This document shows, one piece after another, positions 25,004 through 35,338 of a stretch of 64,000 nt of DNA. Numbering within the stretch: position 1 is the stretch's first letter; each line of letters starts with the position of its first letter. The notes below the pieces were generated by a model. That model saw nothing but the letters and a program-made list of their open reading frames with translations, searched no databases and was not told the origin of the DNA. Made by a program: the position numbers and the translations under genes. Origin of the DNA: Coleofasciculaceae cyanobacterium (GTDB lineage Bacteria; Cyanobacteriota; Cyanobacteriia; Cyanobacteriales; Xenococcaceae); assembly GCA_036703275.1 (NCBI GenBank), contig DATNPK010000089.1:226057-290056 (forward strand), written 5' to 3'.

Positions 25004-25339
25004 ATGAAAAATTCTCAAAATAATCAAGGTGTTTTATTTATACTGCTCAAAAACAGTATCGTGCAGTTTATAGCTGGTATCTTATCTCTTTTAATTATTC
25101 TCATAGCAGCTAATGCTATTGACGTTAAATTAATTCAGATTGGCTTAAAATGTATTGGTTACGGATTCTTTTGCTACATGACAACCCCTTTGATGATTTA
25201 CTGGCTAGCCTATGCGAGTGAAGGAACAGCGACGGTCAAAAAAATGACGATTACTATTGTTTTGACCGCATTATATAGCTACATAATTTGGGATGCTTAT
25301 TTCTTTTTCCGAGGTGCGATCGCTTCTTTATTTTCTTAG
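25004..25339 (+). CDS. Small membrane protein of unknown function
   Basis: Not recognised. The 111-residue product has three hydrophobic segments (about residues 18-38, 45-70 and 80-105) with short basic and acidic loops between them. Codon use and HIP1 content look like the neighbours, and the start is followed by a short hydrophilic N-terminus (MKNSQNNQG). It precedes the DUF2996 gene by about 105 bases on the same strand, but no functional link is evident. Confidence 0.5.
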   Translation: MKNSQNNQGVLFILLKNSIVQFIAGILSLLIILIAANAIDVKLIQIGLKCIGYGFFCYMTTPLMIYWLAYASEGTATVKKMTITIVLTALYSYIIWDAYFFFRGAIASLFS

Positions 25340-25444
25340 CTGGTTAAATTGATCTTATTGAGATTGAGATCATCCTGCACCAAATAGCCGTGATAGAATA
25401 ACTCACATCTAATACCGTAGCTCAAGCTGTAAATTTGGTAGAAC

Positions 25445-25924
25445 ATGGCAGAGGAAACAAATAAGCAAGATCGGGCAAAGCCAGCAGCAGAAAAAAAGGC
25501 AGATGCTAAACCTGCTGCTAAAACAGCAGCTAAAAAAGCTAAACCGCCAAAGTTGGAAGATAAACCCTTTAGTGAATTTATTCAAGAGCATTATCTTCCA
25601 GCATTAAAAGAGGCTATGGCTGGCGAGGGAATTGAGGAAGTTGATTTAACTTTTGTAGAGCAAGGAGTACCAATTAAAGGGGCAAACTCTAATGAACCCT
25701 GTTGGCAGGTAGTAGGTAAATGGCAAAATGGCGATCGCGCTTTTAATCTCTATTTTCCCGATGAAGATATTTCAGGTCAAAAAGCATTTTCTTATTCTAC
25801 TTATGGTATTAATCCCAGCACGATTGAATCTTTCATGATTGACGAGCGAAGAGTCAATTTGGAGTTGCTAGTTATGTATACTGTGCAAAGACTTAATGCT
25901 CAAAAATGGTTAACTAGAAACTAA
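25445..25924 (+). CDS. DUF2996 family protein
   Basis: The 159-residue product has a Lys/Ala-rich low-complexity N-terminus (about residues 5-36) and then the DUF2996 core (FSEFIQEHYLPALKEAM, WQVVGKWQNGDRAFNLYFP, NPSTIESFMIDERR). The family is found in cyanobacteria and some plastids; the role is unknown. The protein lacks membrane segments and is probably cytosolic. A Rho-independent terminator follows at 25962-25994, so it is likely the last gene of its transcript. Confidence 0.87.
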   Translation: MAEETNKQDRAKPAAEKKADAKPAAKTAAKKAKPPKLEDKPFSEFIQEHYLPALKEAMAGEGIEEVDLTFVEQGVPIKGANSNEPCWQVVGKWQNGDRAFNLYFPDEDISGQKAFSYSTYGINPSTIESFMIDERRVNLELLVMYTVQRLNAQKWLTRN

Positions 25925-25961
25925 GCATTGATTATATTTCACGATGATTAATCAGTTAGAG

Positions 25962-25994
25962 ATAGGGGTAGTATCTTAACTGCCTCTATTTTTT
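25962..25994 (+). terminator. Rho-independent terminator after the DUF2996 gene
   Basis: ATAGGGGTAG (25962-25971) pairs with CTGCCTCTAT (25980-25989) over ten positions, including G-U pairs, with an 8-nt loop and a T-run to 25994. Confidence 0.8.
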
Positions 25995-26098
25995 GGCAAT
26001 TAATTATTAATTAAAAATTTTCTTTATTATTATTGGGTTACTGATTAAACTAATTTTATGCTGTAATTGGCATAAATACAAAATTAGCCTTAGTTGAT

Positions 26099-26482
26099 AT
26101 GCTGGTATACATTTTGCTATTTAATGCGGGAACTGATAATGAAGGAATTCATACGGTTCAGATGAGCGATCGCAATACCATCTTGATGTTTCAAGAAGAA
26201 GATGACGCTCTTCGTTACGCAGGATTATTAGAAGCTCAAGACTTCCCTGAACCAAAGGTAGAAGCAATTGATTCTGAAGAAGTCGAGCAGTTTTGCCGTC
26301 AGGCAGATTATGACTCTAAAATTATTGAGCCAGGAGAATTAGAAATACCTCCGGAGAAAAATGTTGAGGATCTTAGCTGGGATGAAAGTCAGCCAGAAAA
26401 TATCGATACTGCTTCAGAAGCCGAATCGATTGCTAATGATGAGTTAGAGCGAATTCGCCGTCAACTTGAAGGGCTTTTGTAA
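26099..26482 (+). CDS. DUF3110 family protein
   Basis: The 127-residue product opens with MLVYILLFNAGTDNEGIHT and contains ALRYAGLLEAQDFPEP, the DUF3110 signature; the family occurs in cyanobacteria and plastids. The C-terminal half is acidic and probably disordered. No catalytic residues are evident. It precedes murQ by 115 bases on the same strand, but a link between the two is not supported by anything seen here. Confidence 0.85.
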   Translation: MLVYILLFNAGTDNEGIHTVQMSDRNTILMFQEEDDALRYAGLLEAQDFPEPKVEAIDSEEVEQFCRQADYDSKIIEPGELEIPPEKNVEDLSWDESQPENIDTASEAESIANDELERIRRQLEGLL

Positions 26483-26597
26483 TAAGCGCCAAGTATTGAG
26501 GCAGCAGGATTAAGGAAAGCTAATAGCCGAGCGGTAGAAATGTTATTACCAAAAAAGCTTTGAGCAATTAAAACTAGCAAGGACATAAAAGTCATCT

Positions 26598-27518
26598 ATG
26601 AATAATTTGCAGTCGAGGGGACATTTGTTAACCGAACAAATTAACCCTCAAAGTCAGAACTTAGATAGCTTATCTACTTTAGAAATAGTCGATTTATTCA
26701 ATCAAGAAGATCGACAGACGATAAAAGCGATCGCTCAAGCTCGTGTTTCTTTAGCCAAAACTATAGATCTGGCTGCTGCTGCGTTTAGACAAGGTGGTAG
26801 ATTATTTTATGTCGGTGCAGGTACTAGCGGTAGGCTGGGTGTTTTAGATGCAGCAGAATGTCCTCCTACCTTTTGTACTCCGCCAGAATTAGTCCAGGGA
26901 ATTTTAGCTGGTGGTACAGCAGCTTTGATTAAAAGTTCCGAGGCTTTGGAAGATCGCCCTGAAGATGGGGCGCAGGCAATTCGCGATCGCCAAATAACCC
27001 CTGTCGATGTAGTTATTGGCATTACCGCAGGAGGAACTACTCCTTTTGTTCATGGAGCATTACGAGAGGCTAAATTACTAGGGGCGACAACTGTTGCCAT
27101 GAGTTGCGTTAGTGCCGAACAAGTCCCCATTGATGCTGATGTTGATATCCGTCTGTTAGTCGGTGCGGAAATTTTGGCAGGCTCGACTAGGCTCAAAGCA
27201 GGTACAGTAACTAAAATGGCGTTGAATATTATTTCGACCGGAGCAATGGTACGCTACGGCAAAGTTTACGGCAATCGGATGATTGATGTTGCCGTAACTA
27301 ACGACAAGCTTCGCGATCGCGCTTTACGGATTATTGCCGATCTAACCGATCTAGATCGCCAAGCAGCAGGGGAATTATTAGCCAAAAGTCAGAATAAAGT
27401 GAAGTTAGCCCTTTTAATCTACTGGACTGGTATGGATTCAGCGGCAGCAGAGGCATTATTAAATGAGCCTCAGGAAAACCTGCGATCGCTAATTGAACGA
27501 CAAGCACCTAATTCTTAA
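26598..27518 (+). CDS. murQ: N-acetylmuramic acid 6-phosphate etherase
   Basis: The 306-residue product has the single SIS domain of MurQ with GRLFYVGAGTSGRLGVLDAAECPPTF, which contains the sugar-phosphate-binding Ser/Thr residues, and the later VTNDKLRDRALRI segment typical of the family. MurQ cleaves the D-lactyl ether of MurNAc-6-phosphate to give GlcNAc-6-phosphate in peptidoglycan recycling, in the cytosol. The usual partners (anhMurNAc kinase AnmK, NagZ) are not in the window. Confidence 0.94.
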   Translation: MNNLQSRGHLLTEQINPQSQNLDSLSTLEIVDLFNQEDRQTIKAIAQARVSLAKTIDLAAAAFRQGGRLFYVGAGTSGRLGVLDAAECPPTFCTPPELVQGILAGGTAALIKSSEALEDRPEDGAQAIRDRQITPVDVVIGITAGGTTPFVHGALREAKLLGATTVAMSCVSAEQVPIDADVDIRLLVGAEILAGSTRLKAGTVTKMALNIISTGAMVRYGKVYGNRMIDVAVTNDKLRDRALRIIADLTDLDRQAAGELLAKSQNKVKLALLIYWTGMDSAAAEALLNEPQENLRSLIERQAPNS

Positions 27519-27747
27519 TGTTCGCTACACTATCGCCGCCAAGCTTTTAATTTAGTAGAGTTCTTCCTTCTTTATCGGTCATTTCTCATCCCGACAAAAC
27601 CTTTTATCCTGCGAGAAATCCTTTCGTTAGTCTAGTTGGGATCATAAAATAATAACAATTATTGGTTATTTAGATGCTAAATCAAATATTGATCGCCGTT
27701 TTTGACCATTAATCTAACTAACCTTACAAAAAATACCTAAATAAAGA

Positions 27748-29253
27748 ATGATAGACGGATCGGAATCTCTTGCCACTTTTATTCTTTTAGCTGCTGTTGT
27801 CGCCATTTTGGTCTGGGGATACAATAGAGCTAAGACCTATGGCAGACTGGGAATTTTAGCTTGGCTGCAATCAATTGTTCTGATGAGTCCTTGGCTCTTG
27901 TTTTTTGGCTTGTTCGCTTTAGGCATATATCTTAATTTAGTCGGCATACTGTTTTTATTGTTAGTTTCAATTGCCGTTTATATCTGGCTAGGCAAACAAC
28001 TTAGAGCAGCGGGACAAGAAGCTCTATTACAGCAAAAAGCAGCGGAAAGAATCAAACAACAAGCAGAAATAGAACAGGTATCACCTGCACCAAATTCTAA
28101 TGAACTTGAGCAAAAAGCAGTAATAGAAGTATCACCCATTCCCGACGAAGATTTGACCGCATTGAAGGCAATTTTTGGCATAGATACCTTTTTTGCGACG
28201 GAAACTATTCCCTATCAAGATGGTGCGATCTTTAAAGGTAACCTTCGCAGTGAACCAGATATCGCCTATTCTAAAATGAGTCAAAAGTTAGATCGAGCTT
28301 TTGATGATAAATATCGCCTGTTTCTGGTAGAAAGCCCTGAAGAAAGACCTGTAGTCGTTATTTTGCCTAAAACTAACGATCCTCAGACTACTACCCTGGC
28401 ACAGAAAAACTTAGCCCTAGTCTTATTAATTGGCACGATTTTAACTAGCTTAGAGGCAGCCAGTTTATTGCAGGGGTTTGACCTTTTCAATGATTTTAGT
28501 CGCTATGGCGAAGTTATTCCTCTTAGTTTGGGGTTGTGGTCTGTATTAATTGCTCACGAAATTGGCCATCGAGTTATTGCTAACCGTTACCATATTCGCC
28601 TAAGTATTCCCTTCTTTTTACCTAGCTGGCAAATCGGCTCTTTCGGTGCAATTACTCGTTTTGAGTCTTTGTTGCCCAACCGTACAGCTTTATTTGATAT
28701 TTCTTTTGCTGGTCCTGCCGTAGCAGGAGTTGTTTCGTTATTGCTGTTGGTTTCTGGTTTAACCCTGTCCCATCCTGGCAGTATGTTTCAGTTACCCACA
28801 GAATTTTTTCGCGCCTCGATCTTGGTTGGAACTTTAGCGAAAGTAATTCTTGGTTCAGCTTTGGAGAAGGCAGTGGTCGATATTCATCCGTTGGTAATAA
28901 TTGGCTGGCTGGGTTTGGTGATCACTGCTTTAAATCTTTTGCCCGCTGGAAAGTTAGACGGAGGCAGAATCGTTCACGCCATTTATGGACGTAAAACTGC
29001 TAGACGCGCTACCTTGGCAACTCTGATTATTTTGGGAATCGTTTCCTTGTTTAATCCTGCTAACCCGATACCTTTATATTGGTCAGTATTGATTTTGTTT
29101 TTACAGCGAGATTTAGAACGCCCAGTCCAAAATGAATTAACTGAACCAGACGATAGTAGAGCAGCCTGGGCTTTGTTGGCGTTGTTTTTAATGCTGGCAA
29201 CTTTAATTCCACTTAGTGCTGGTTTAGCTGGTCGGATTGGCTTAGGCGCTTAG
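27748..29253 (+). CDS. Site-2 protease family (M50) intramembrane metalloprotease, EGY-like
   Basis: A 501-residue protein with two N-terminal membrane helices (residues about 8-25 and 45-85), a soluble Glu/Gln-rich stretch (105-230) and a polytopic C-terminal half. The zinc motif HEIGH lies near residue 270 and the second ligand motif LLPAGKLDGGRI near residue 395, as in S2P proteases. The long soluble N-terminal domain and the arrangement match the cyanobacterial/plastid EGY group. The enzyme would cleave transmembrane segments of regulators; its substrate is unknown. No anti-sigma factor gene is nearby. Confidence 0.9.
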   Translation: MIDGSESLATFILLAAVVAILVWGYNRAKTYGRLGILAWLQSIVLMSPWLLFFGLFALGIYLNLVGILFLLLVSIAVYIWLGKQLRAAGQEALLQQKAAERIKQQAEIEQVSPAPNSNELEQKAVIEVSPIPDEDLTALKAIFGIDTFFATETIPYQDGAIFKGNLRSEPDIAYSKMSQKLDRAFDDKYRLFLVESPEERPVVVILPKTNDPQTTTLAQKNLALVLLIGTILTSLEAASLLQGFDLFNDFSRYGEVIPLSLGLWSVLIAHEIGHRVIANRYHIRLSIPFFLPSWQIGSFGAITRFESLLPNRTALFDISFAGPAVAGVVSLLLLVSGLTLSHPGSMFQLPTEFFRASILVGTLAKVILGSALEKAVVDIHPLVIIGWLGLVITALNLLPAGKLDGGRIVHAIYGRKTARRATLATLIILGIVSLFNPANPIPLYWSVLILFLQRDLERPVQNELTEPDDSRAAWALLALFLMLATLIPLSAGLAGRIGLGA

Positions 29254-29921
29254 TTTTAGATAGTAGAAAAGTAAGCTGCAACTCGAAGTTATTATATAAA
29301 CACTAAAAAACGACCATGACTTTAAATATCATGAATCGCATCTTGGTTATTATTTTACTGTGAATCAGTCGATTGGGGGAGAGGATGGGCTAGATTTAAA
29401 GAAACCTCCTTGGATTCTTAAACTTTTAAAGACGTAATATAAAATCAACTAGCCTTTAAATATTCCTCTCCTATGTCTTTTGGCAAACTTTATTAGACTT
29501 CCCAATGAAATAGTTTGTAGAGTTGAATTTGATGACAAAGTGTTCCAAAAAGTTCTAACTAAATGTTTTATATATTACCGCACAATAACTAAAATTAATA
29601 GTGATACTTTGGCAACAAGCCTAACTGGCTCAGATTACGAATCTTCTTGATGCTATTCGGTCGCTACATACGCCATAATAACCAATAGTAATTCGCCTAT
29701 TTTTTGCTCAATCTATATAATAAGCTATTGTGTAGATTCATAGCGGGAGGTACTTGCTATAATCTGCCTTGGGAAGAAGCTTGGTGTACTTCTTTGTACC
29801 TGTAATTAATCTAGCACTTTAAAAAGTGTCAAACAAGTTTGTTTCACCAATGTTTACAGTATTCAATAAACTGAAACATTACCTTTATTTTAATCTATCT
29901 TTTCTGCTCAAAACCAATCTT
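29254..29921. other. Long spacer upstream of polA
   Basis: No gene seen. A large imperfect inverted repeat spans about 29366-29475 (arms with GGGAGAGGAT...ATTTAAAG and CTTTAAATATTCCTCTCC). An extended -10 promoter element lies at 29755-29763. The non-conserved GTG-started extension of polA (29826-29921) falls in this region. Confidence 0.5.
29755..29763 (+). promoter_or_regulatory. Possible extended -10 promoter of polA
   Basis: TGCTATAAT matches the extended -10 consensus (TGnTATAAT). It would start a transcript about 29770 with a leader of roughly 150 bases before the chosen polA ATG at 29922. No convincing -35 is present, which is usual for extended -10 promoters. Confidence 0.4.
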
Positions 29922-32864
29922 ATGCCTTCTGCTGTTGTAATTAATTCTGCTACTTCAAACAATACAAAACCGCTACTAATTTTAGTGGATGGTCATTCTT
30001 TAGCCTTTCGTGCCTACTATGCTTTTAATAATTCTCGACGGGAACCTTTAATTACTTCTACAGGTATTCCCACTAGTATTTGCTTCGGATTTATCAATTC
30101 TTTATTACAGGTATTAGAAACAGAATCCCCACAGTTTATGGCGATCGCTTTTGATTTAGGGGAGCTAACTTTTCGCCATGAAGCTGATGACAACTATAAG
30201 AGCAATCGCGTCGATACTCCCGAAGACTTTATTCCTGATATCCACAACTTAAAAAAGTTACTCCAGGCATTTAATCTGGCTATTGTTACTCAGCCAGGAT
30301 ATGAAGCCGATGATATTTTAGGAACAATTGCCACCAAAGCTAGTGCAGCAGGTTATCGAGTCAAAATTGTCACGGGCGATCGCGATTTATTTCAACTAGT
30401 AGACGATGCAAGAGGAATCAGCGTTTTATATCTGCACAATCAAGTTTTTAGAAAAACAGCTCAAAGCTATACCGAGTTTGATCGCGCTGGCGTAATTGAG
30501 AAGATGGGAGTTACTCCCGAACAAATAGTGGATTTCAAAGCTCTGTGTGGTGATAAATCCGACTGTATTCCAGGAGTGAAAGGAATTGGCGAAAAAACGG
30601 CAATTAAGCTTTTAGAAGAGTATCCTACTTTAGCAGAAGTTTATGACAATCTAGAACAAATCAAAGGAGCAACTAAACAGAAATTAGCCACAGGTAAAGA
30701 AGATGCATTGCACTCACAATTTTTAGCACAGATTGAAATTAATTCTCCCCTGGAAATCGATTTAAACAACTGTAAATTGGTTGGGTTTGAGCCAGATAAT
30801 GTATTACCACTGCTCCAAGAATTAGAGCTAAACAAAGCAATTAGCAATCTAAATAAACTTCAGGTAAGACTTGGAGGCGAAGCTGAAATTAAAGTGATTG
30901 ATGTTGTCCCTACAGGAACAAATGAGCGCAATGGTCAACTTTCTTTATTTGCTGATAGTGTTCGCGCCGATTTAGAACCAGAAGAACTCGTGGATCTATT
31001 CAAACCCCAATTAAATACGCAAATTATTGATACCGAAGCTAAGTTAAAACAGTTAGTCAAAACATTAAAAAAACATACCGATTCCGAAAAACCCGTAGCT
31101 TGGGATACCGAGACTACTTCGTTAGAAACTCATCTGGCTGAATTGGTGGGTATTGGCTGTTGTTGGGGCGATCGCAATACCGATATTGCCTATATTCCCC
31201 TGGCTCATACAGCAGGAACACAGTTAGACCAAAAATTGGTTTTAGCTACCCTTCAACCAATATTAGAGAGCGATCGATATCCTACGGCGCTACAAAATGC
31301 TAAGTTCGATCGCTTAGTGTTACATCACCAGGGTATTAATCTGGCGGGAGTGGTGTTTGATACCATGCTGGCAAGCTATGTGCTTAATCCTGAAATGACC
31401 CATAATTTGGGAGATTTATCCAAACGCTATGGGTTAGAAATTGCTGCCAAAAGCTATAAAGATCTGGGTGTACCCAAAGGTAAGACGATCGCCGATTTAG
31501 ACATTGCGGTGGTGGCAGATTATTGTGGACTAGATGTTTACGCAACCTATTATTTAGTGGGTAAGTTAAAAGCCAAGTTAGTTGAGTTTCCCAAGCTGGC
31601 AAAACTATTATTAGAAGTAGAGCAACCTTTAGAACCCGTATTAGCGACGATGGAAAATACGGGCATCAGTTTAGATACCGCATATCTGCATCAATTTTCT
31701 CAACAGCTAGATCGAGATCTGCAAAAGCTAGAACAATCGACTTATGCAGCAGCGGGAGAAGAATTCAATTTAAGTTCACCCAAGCAACTGAGCGTAATCT
31801 TGTTTGAGAAACTGGGATTAGATCGCAAAAAGTCTCGTAAAACTAAGACAGGCTATTCCACCAATCAACAGGTACTAGAAAAGCTGCGGGGTGATCATCC
31901 TGTGATTGACAATATGCTAGAACATCGTACTCTAGCCAAACTAAAATCAACTTATGTTGATGCTTTACCCGCCCTAGTGCGAAAGTCGACAGGAAGATTA
32001 CATACCGACTTTAATCAAACAGTGGTTGCAACAGGAAGACTATCTTCTTCTAACCCTAACCTGCAAAATATTCCGATTCGGACAGAGTTTTCCCGTCAGA
32101 TACGCCAGGCATTTATCCCTCAAGCAGGTTGGCTATTAGTAGCAGCAGACTATTCCCAAATTGAACTGAGAATTCTCGCACACCTAAGTCAAGAGCCAGT
32201 GTTAATCGATGCCTACCGTAATAACAGAGATGTTCATCGCGTGACGGCTCGATTATTGTTTGACAAAGAAGACATCACTTCAGAAGAAAGACGCTTAGGT
32301 AAGATTATTAACTTCGGTGTAATCTATGGCATGGGAGCGCAAAGATTCTCACGGGAATCTGGTTTTCAAGTAGATATTGGCAAACAGTTTATCGAAAAAT
32401 ACCGTCAACAATACGCTAAGGTATTTGAGTATTTAGAAGGAGTAAAAAAACAGGCGATCGCTTACGGTTATGTTAATACGATTCTAGGTAGAAGAAGATA
32501 CATCAATCTGATTAGCGAAAGCCTCAAACAGCTACGTGGCAGCAACCCTGAAACCATAGATTTAGCCAGCTTAAAGTATAGCTATACCGATGCCCAGATC
32601 CTAAGAGCCGCAGCTAATTCTCCCATCCAGGGTTCGAGTGCTGACATCATTAAAATTGCGATGATTAAACTACAGAATATTCTGCAAGACTATCAGGCTA
32701 AACTACTGCTGCAAGTACACGATGAGCTAGTGCTAGAAGTACCTCCACACGAGTGGTTAGAATTACAGCCCATCATTAAGTCAACTATGGAAGATGCCGT
32801 GGAGCTTAGCATTCCTTTAGCAGTGGATATTAATGCAGGGAAAAATTGGATGGAGGCGAAATAG
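29922..32864 (+). CDS. polA: DNA polymerase I
   Basis: The frame is open from a GTG at 29826, but the first 32 residues look unlike PolA; the ATG at 29922 (MPSAVVINS) gives 980 residues, the usual cyanobacterial length. Three domains are present: 5'-3' exonuclease (ILVDGHSLAFRAYYAF; EADDILGT; TGDRDLFQL), 3'-5' exonuclease with the DxE pair in VAWDTETTS, and family A polymerase with AADYSQIELRILAH, the O-helix RRLGKIINFGVIYGMG and QVHDELVLE. It fills gaps in Okazaki fragments and in excision repair. All catalytic motifs look intact. Confidence 0.95.
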   Translation: MPSAVVINSATSNNTKPLLILVDGHSLAFRAYYAFNNSRREPLITSTGIPTSICFGFINSLLQVLETESPQFMAIAFDLGELTFRHEADDNYKSNRVDTPEDFIPDIHNLKKLLQAFNLAIVTQPGYEADDILGTIATKASAAGYRVKIVTGDRDLFQLVDDARGISVLYLHNQVFRKTAQSYTEFDRAGVIEKMGVTPEQIVDFKALCGDKSDCIPGVKGIGEKTAIKLLEEYPTLAEVYDNLEQIKGATKQKLATGKEDALHSQFLAQIEINSPLEIDLNNCKLVGFEPDNVLPLLQELELNKAISNLNKLQVRLGGEAEIKVIDVVPTGTNERNGQLSLFADSVRADLEPEELVDLFKPQLNTQIIDTEAKLKQLVKTLKKHTDSEKPVAWDTETTSLETHLAELVGIGCCWGDRNTDIAYIPLAHTAGTQLDQKLVLATLQPILESDRYPTALQNAKFDRLVLHHQGINLAGVVFDTMLASYVLNPEMTHNLGDLSKRYGLEIAAKSYKDLGVPKGKTIADLDIAVVADYCGLDVYATYYLVGKLKAKLVEFPKLAKLLLEVEQPLEPVLATMENTGISLDTAYLHQFSQQLDRDLQKLEQSTYAAAGEEFNLSSPKQLSVILFEKLGLDRKKSRKTKTGYSTNQQVLEKLRGDHPVIDNMLEHRTLAKLKSTYVDALPALVRKSTGRLHTDFNQTVVATGRLSSSNPNLQNIPIRTEFSRQIRQAFIPQAGWLLVAADYSQIELRILAHLSQEPVLIDAYRNNRDVHRVTARLLFDKEDITSEERRLGKIINFGVIYGMGAQRFSRESGFQVDIGKQFIEKYRQQYAKVFEYLEGVKKQAIAYGYVNTILGRRRYINLISESLKQLRGSNPETIDLASLKYSYTDAQILRAAANSPIQGSSADIIKIAMIKLQNILQDYQAKLLLQVHDELVLEVPPHEWLELQPIIKSTMEDAVELSIPLAVDINAGKNWMEAK

Positions 32865-33182
32865 GATCTCAAAATTGAGAACTTCAAATAGTAAAGTCAG
32901 TCCTAAAAAGCCTGAAGGAGCTTATGAGTAAAATCATTTGTAGGACTGACAATAATCAGAATATAGAAAGGTTGTGGCGTTCGTGTGACAAAGCAATGAA
33001 TTTTTGATGACAGTTATTTAATGACGTAGTGTAGAAAATTAACAGTTAGGTGAGAACTCAAATTAGACCGTTATTTACCAGTAATAATGATATAGATTGA
33101 GAAGTTTACGGGAAGTATAAAAATAGATACCGCTCAAATGCTGCCTACGCTTATCAATCATTTACTTATATAAATCACTAGA
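32865..33182. other. Spacer after polA with a large stem-loop
   Basis: GTCAGTCCTA (32896-32905) and TAGGACTGAC (32941-32950) form a perfect 10-bp stem around a 35-nt loop that holds a further weak hairpin. No T-run follows. The rest is AT-rich without visible signal and leads to sppA. Confidence 0.55.
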
Positions 33183-34988
33183 ATGCGTCAATTTTTAAAA
33201 CAAACTTTTGCTAGTACTATTGGTAGCATGATCGGCTTGTTTCTTTTTATTAGCCTAGGTGCTAGCGGATTAATCTTGATATTATTAACCGCAATTTCTG
33301 ATGATGAAGATACTCAAGGGATTAAAGATAAGTCAGTGTTAGTTTTTGATTTATCAACCCAGATCAAAGACTTTAAACCTTCAGCTAATCTAGCTCAGGC
33401 TTTCTCTGGCAAAGAGCAAGAAGTTATCACCTTACGTCGAGTTTTGCAGTCCATCGATCGAGCAACCAAAGACGATCGCATTGTAGCTTTATTTTTAGAC
33501 GGTAGAAAAGGTGATAGCCCCAACGATTATGCCACTATGGAAGAAGTTAGAACTGCGTTAGAGAAGTTTCAGGCTGCGGGAAAGAAAATTATTACCTACG
33601 ACGTAACTTTGAGTGAGAGTAAATATTATCTGTCTTCCTTAGCCGATGAGGTGATTGTTAATCCCATGGGCATGATGGAGTTAAACGGTTTAAGTTCCAA
33701 GCAAATGTTTTTGAAAGGCGCGTTAGAAAAATATGGCGTAGGAATTCAGGTAATTCGAGTTGGCGACTATAAATCCGCCGTAGAACCCTATATTCGTAAC
33801 GATCTTAGTCCAGCTAATCGGGAACAAACTAAAGCCTTGTTAATCGATCTTTGGAGTAAGTTTGTCGATACCGTAGCCGACAGTCGAGAGTTAAATACCG
33901 ATAAGCTGCAAAAGCTAGCTAATGCTAAGGGATATCTTGAACCACAAGAGGCTAAAAAAGCAGGTTTGATCGATCGGGTTGGTTATTACGACAACGTAGC
34001 TAGCAAACTAAGACAATTAACAGGAGAAACTGAAACTACAGAAAGCTTCAGACAGGTCGATCTAGGAACTTATGCCGATCGCACTATTCCCACCACCGAA
34101 GTTGCAGACACCGCCGCGCAAAAGATTGCCTTGCTCTACGCAGAAGGCACAATTGTTGAGGGAAAAGGCGGTATTGAAACTATAGGTAGCGATCGCTTTA
34201 CTGAAGAATTTCAGCAACTAAGACAAGATGATAGCGTTAAGGCGATCGTTTTGCGAGTCAACAGTCCTGGCGGTAGCGCAACAGCTTCAGAAGCCATTTT
34301 GCGCGAAATATTGCTCACTAAAAAAGAAAAGCCCGTTATTGTTTCCATGGGGAATACGGCTGCTTCTGGCGGTTATTGGATTGCTGCTGGTGCAGATCGT
34401 ATCTTTGCCGAAGAGAACACCGTCACTGGTTCGATTGGTGTTTTTGGCTTACTGTCTAATATTCAAGAGATTGCCAATGAACATGGCGTTACCTGGGATG
34501 TCGTTAAAACAGGAGAATTTGCTGATATTGATTCTAATATACGTCCCAAAACTGAAGCAGAGTTGGCTATCTATCAAAAGTCAGTTAACAAAACCTATGA
34601 TTTATTCGTGAAAAAAGTAGCTCGCTATCGCAATCTTCCTGAAGCGAAAGTTAAAGAAATTGCCCAAGGAAGAGTTTGGTCGGGCAAAGAAGCAATTAAA
34701 ATTGGTTTAGTCGATCGCATTGGCGGTTTATCAAGTGCGATCGCCTACGCAGCCGAAAAAGCTGAATTAGGCAACAGTTGGCAACTAGAAGAATATCCCC
34801 AGTCGAATCGCTTTGAAAACGAGCTGATGCAACGCTTATTTAGCGTTAAAGCGTTGGAATCACCAGCAGAAATCGATCTAGTTACCGCTGAATTATTAAA
34901 AATAAGACAGGAATTATCTTTGCTAAATACATTTAACGACCCCAGCGGAGTTTATGCTCGTCTACCGTTCAATTTTGAAATTGACTGA
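33183..34988 (+). CDS. sppA: Signal peptide peptidase SppA, 67-kDa type
   Basis: The 601-residue product has an N-terminal membrane anchor (about residues 17-37) and two SppA/ClpP-like repeats. The catalytic Lys is K197 in VGDYKSAVEPY of the first repeat, and the nucleophile is S395 in MGNTAASGGYW of the second. It degrades released signal peptides at the membrane; cyanobacterial SppA also takes part in antenna (phycobilisome) turnover under light stress. The double-length form is as in E. coli SppA. Nothing is missing. Confidence 0.93.
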   Translation: MRQFLKQTFASTIGSMIGLFLFISLGASGLILILLTAISDDEDTQGIKDKSVLVFDLSTQIKDFKPSANLAQAFSGKEQEVITLRRVLQSIDRATKDDRIVALFLDGRKGDSPNDYATMEEVRTALEKFQAAGKKIITYDVTLSESKYYLSSLADEVIVNPMGMMELNGLSSKQMFLKGALEKYGVGIQVIRVGDYKSAVEPYIRNDLSPANREQTKALLIDLWSKFVDTVADSRELNTDKLQKLANAKGYLEPQEAKKAGLIDRVGYYDNVASKLRQLTGETETTESFRQVDLGTYADRTIPTTEVADTAAQKIALLYAEGTIVEGKGGIETIGSDRFTEEFQQLRQDDSVKAIVLRVNSPGGSATASEAILREILLTKKEKPVIVSMGNTAASGGYWIAAGADRIFAEENTVTGSIGVFGLLSNIQEIANEHGVTWDVVKTGEFADIDSNIRPKTEAELAIYQKSVNKTYDLFVKKVARYRNLPEAKVKEIAQGRVWSGKEAIKIGLVDRIGGLSSAIAYAAEKAELGNSWQLEEYPQSNRFENELMQRLFSVKALESPAEIDLVTAELLKIRQELSLLNTFNDPSGVYARLPFNFEID

Positions 34989-35338
34989 TATATAGCCGTA
35001 CAAAATGAGATTAGGACACAAAACGGACATCACGAGCTTTTGAGGAAACCTCAAAAGACGTGTCCTCAACTATTGGTTCGTAAGTAGTAAGTAGCAATTC
35101 AATAAAATTGTCCTAACTTTTATACGTAGTAATAAGAGACTTGGTAGTACCACGTCTAGGCTAAAGTACTGGGCTGTTTCAGGGGGCCAAAACTAATTTT
35201 CAATACCCAACAAATTAATCTAGACGCACTACTACAATTTAATTTGAGTTCTCCAGCTAATGCATGAAAATTGGTATTAGCTGTAATTTCCCAGCAAAAT
35301 AGGTTATCAAGATATATGTTCGGCTCAAAAATAAAAGG
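34989..35338. other. Spacer after sppA with nested hairpin
   Basis: AGGACAC (35013-35019)/GTGTCCT (35060-35066) enclose CTTTTGAGG-AAA-CCTCAAAAG (35037-35057). Read on the minus strand, the inner hairpin has the same GG-TTT-CC core as those at 6712-6728 and 61313-61357. No gene is supported. Confidence 0.6.

Noticed and set aside
29826..29921. GTG-started N-terminal extension of polA
   Set aside because: The 32 extra residues do not look like PolA and the ATG at 29922 gives the family length.
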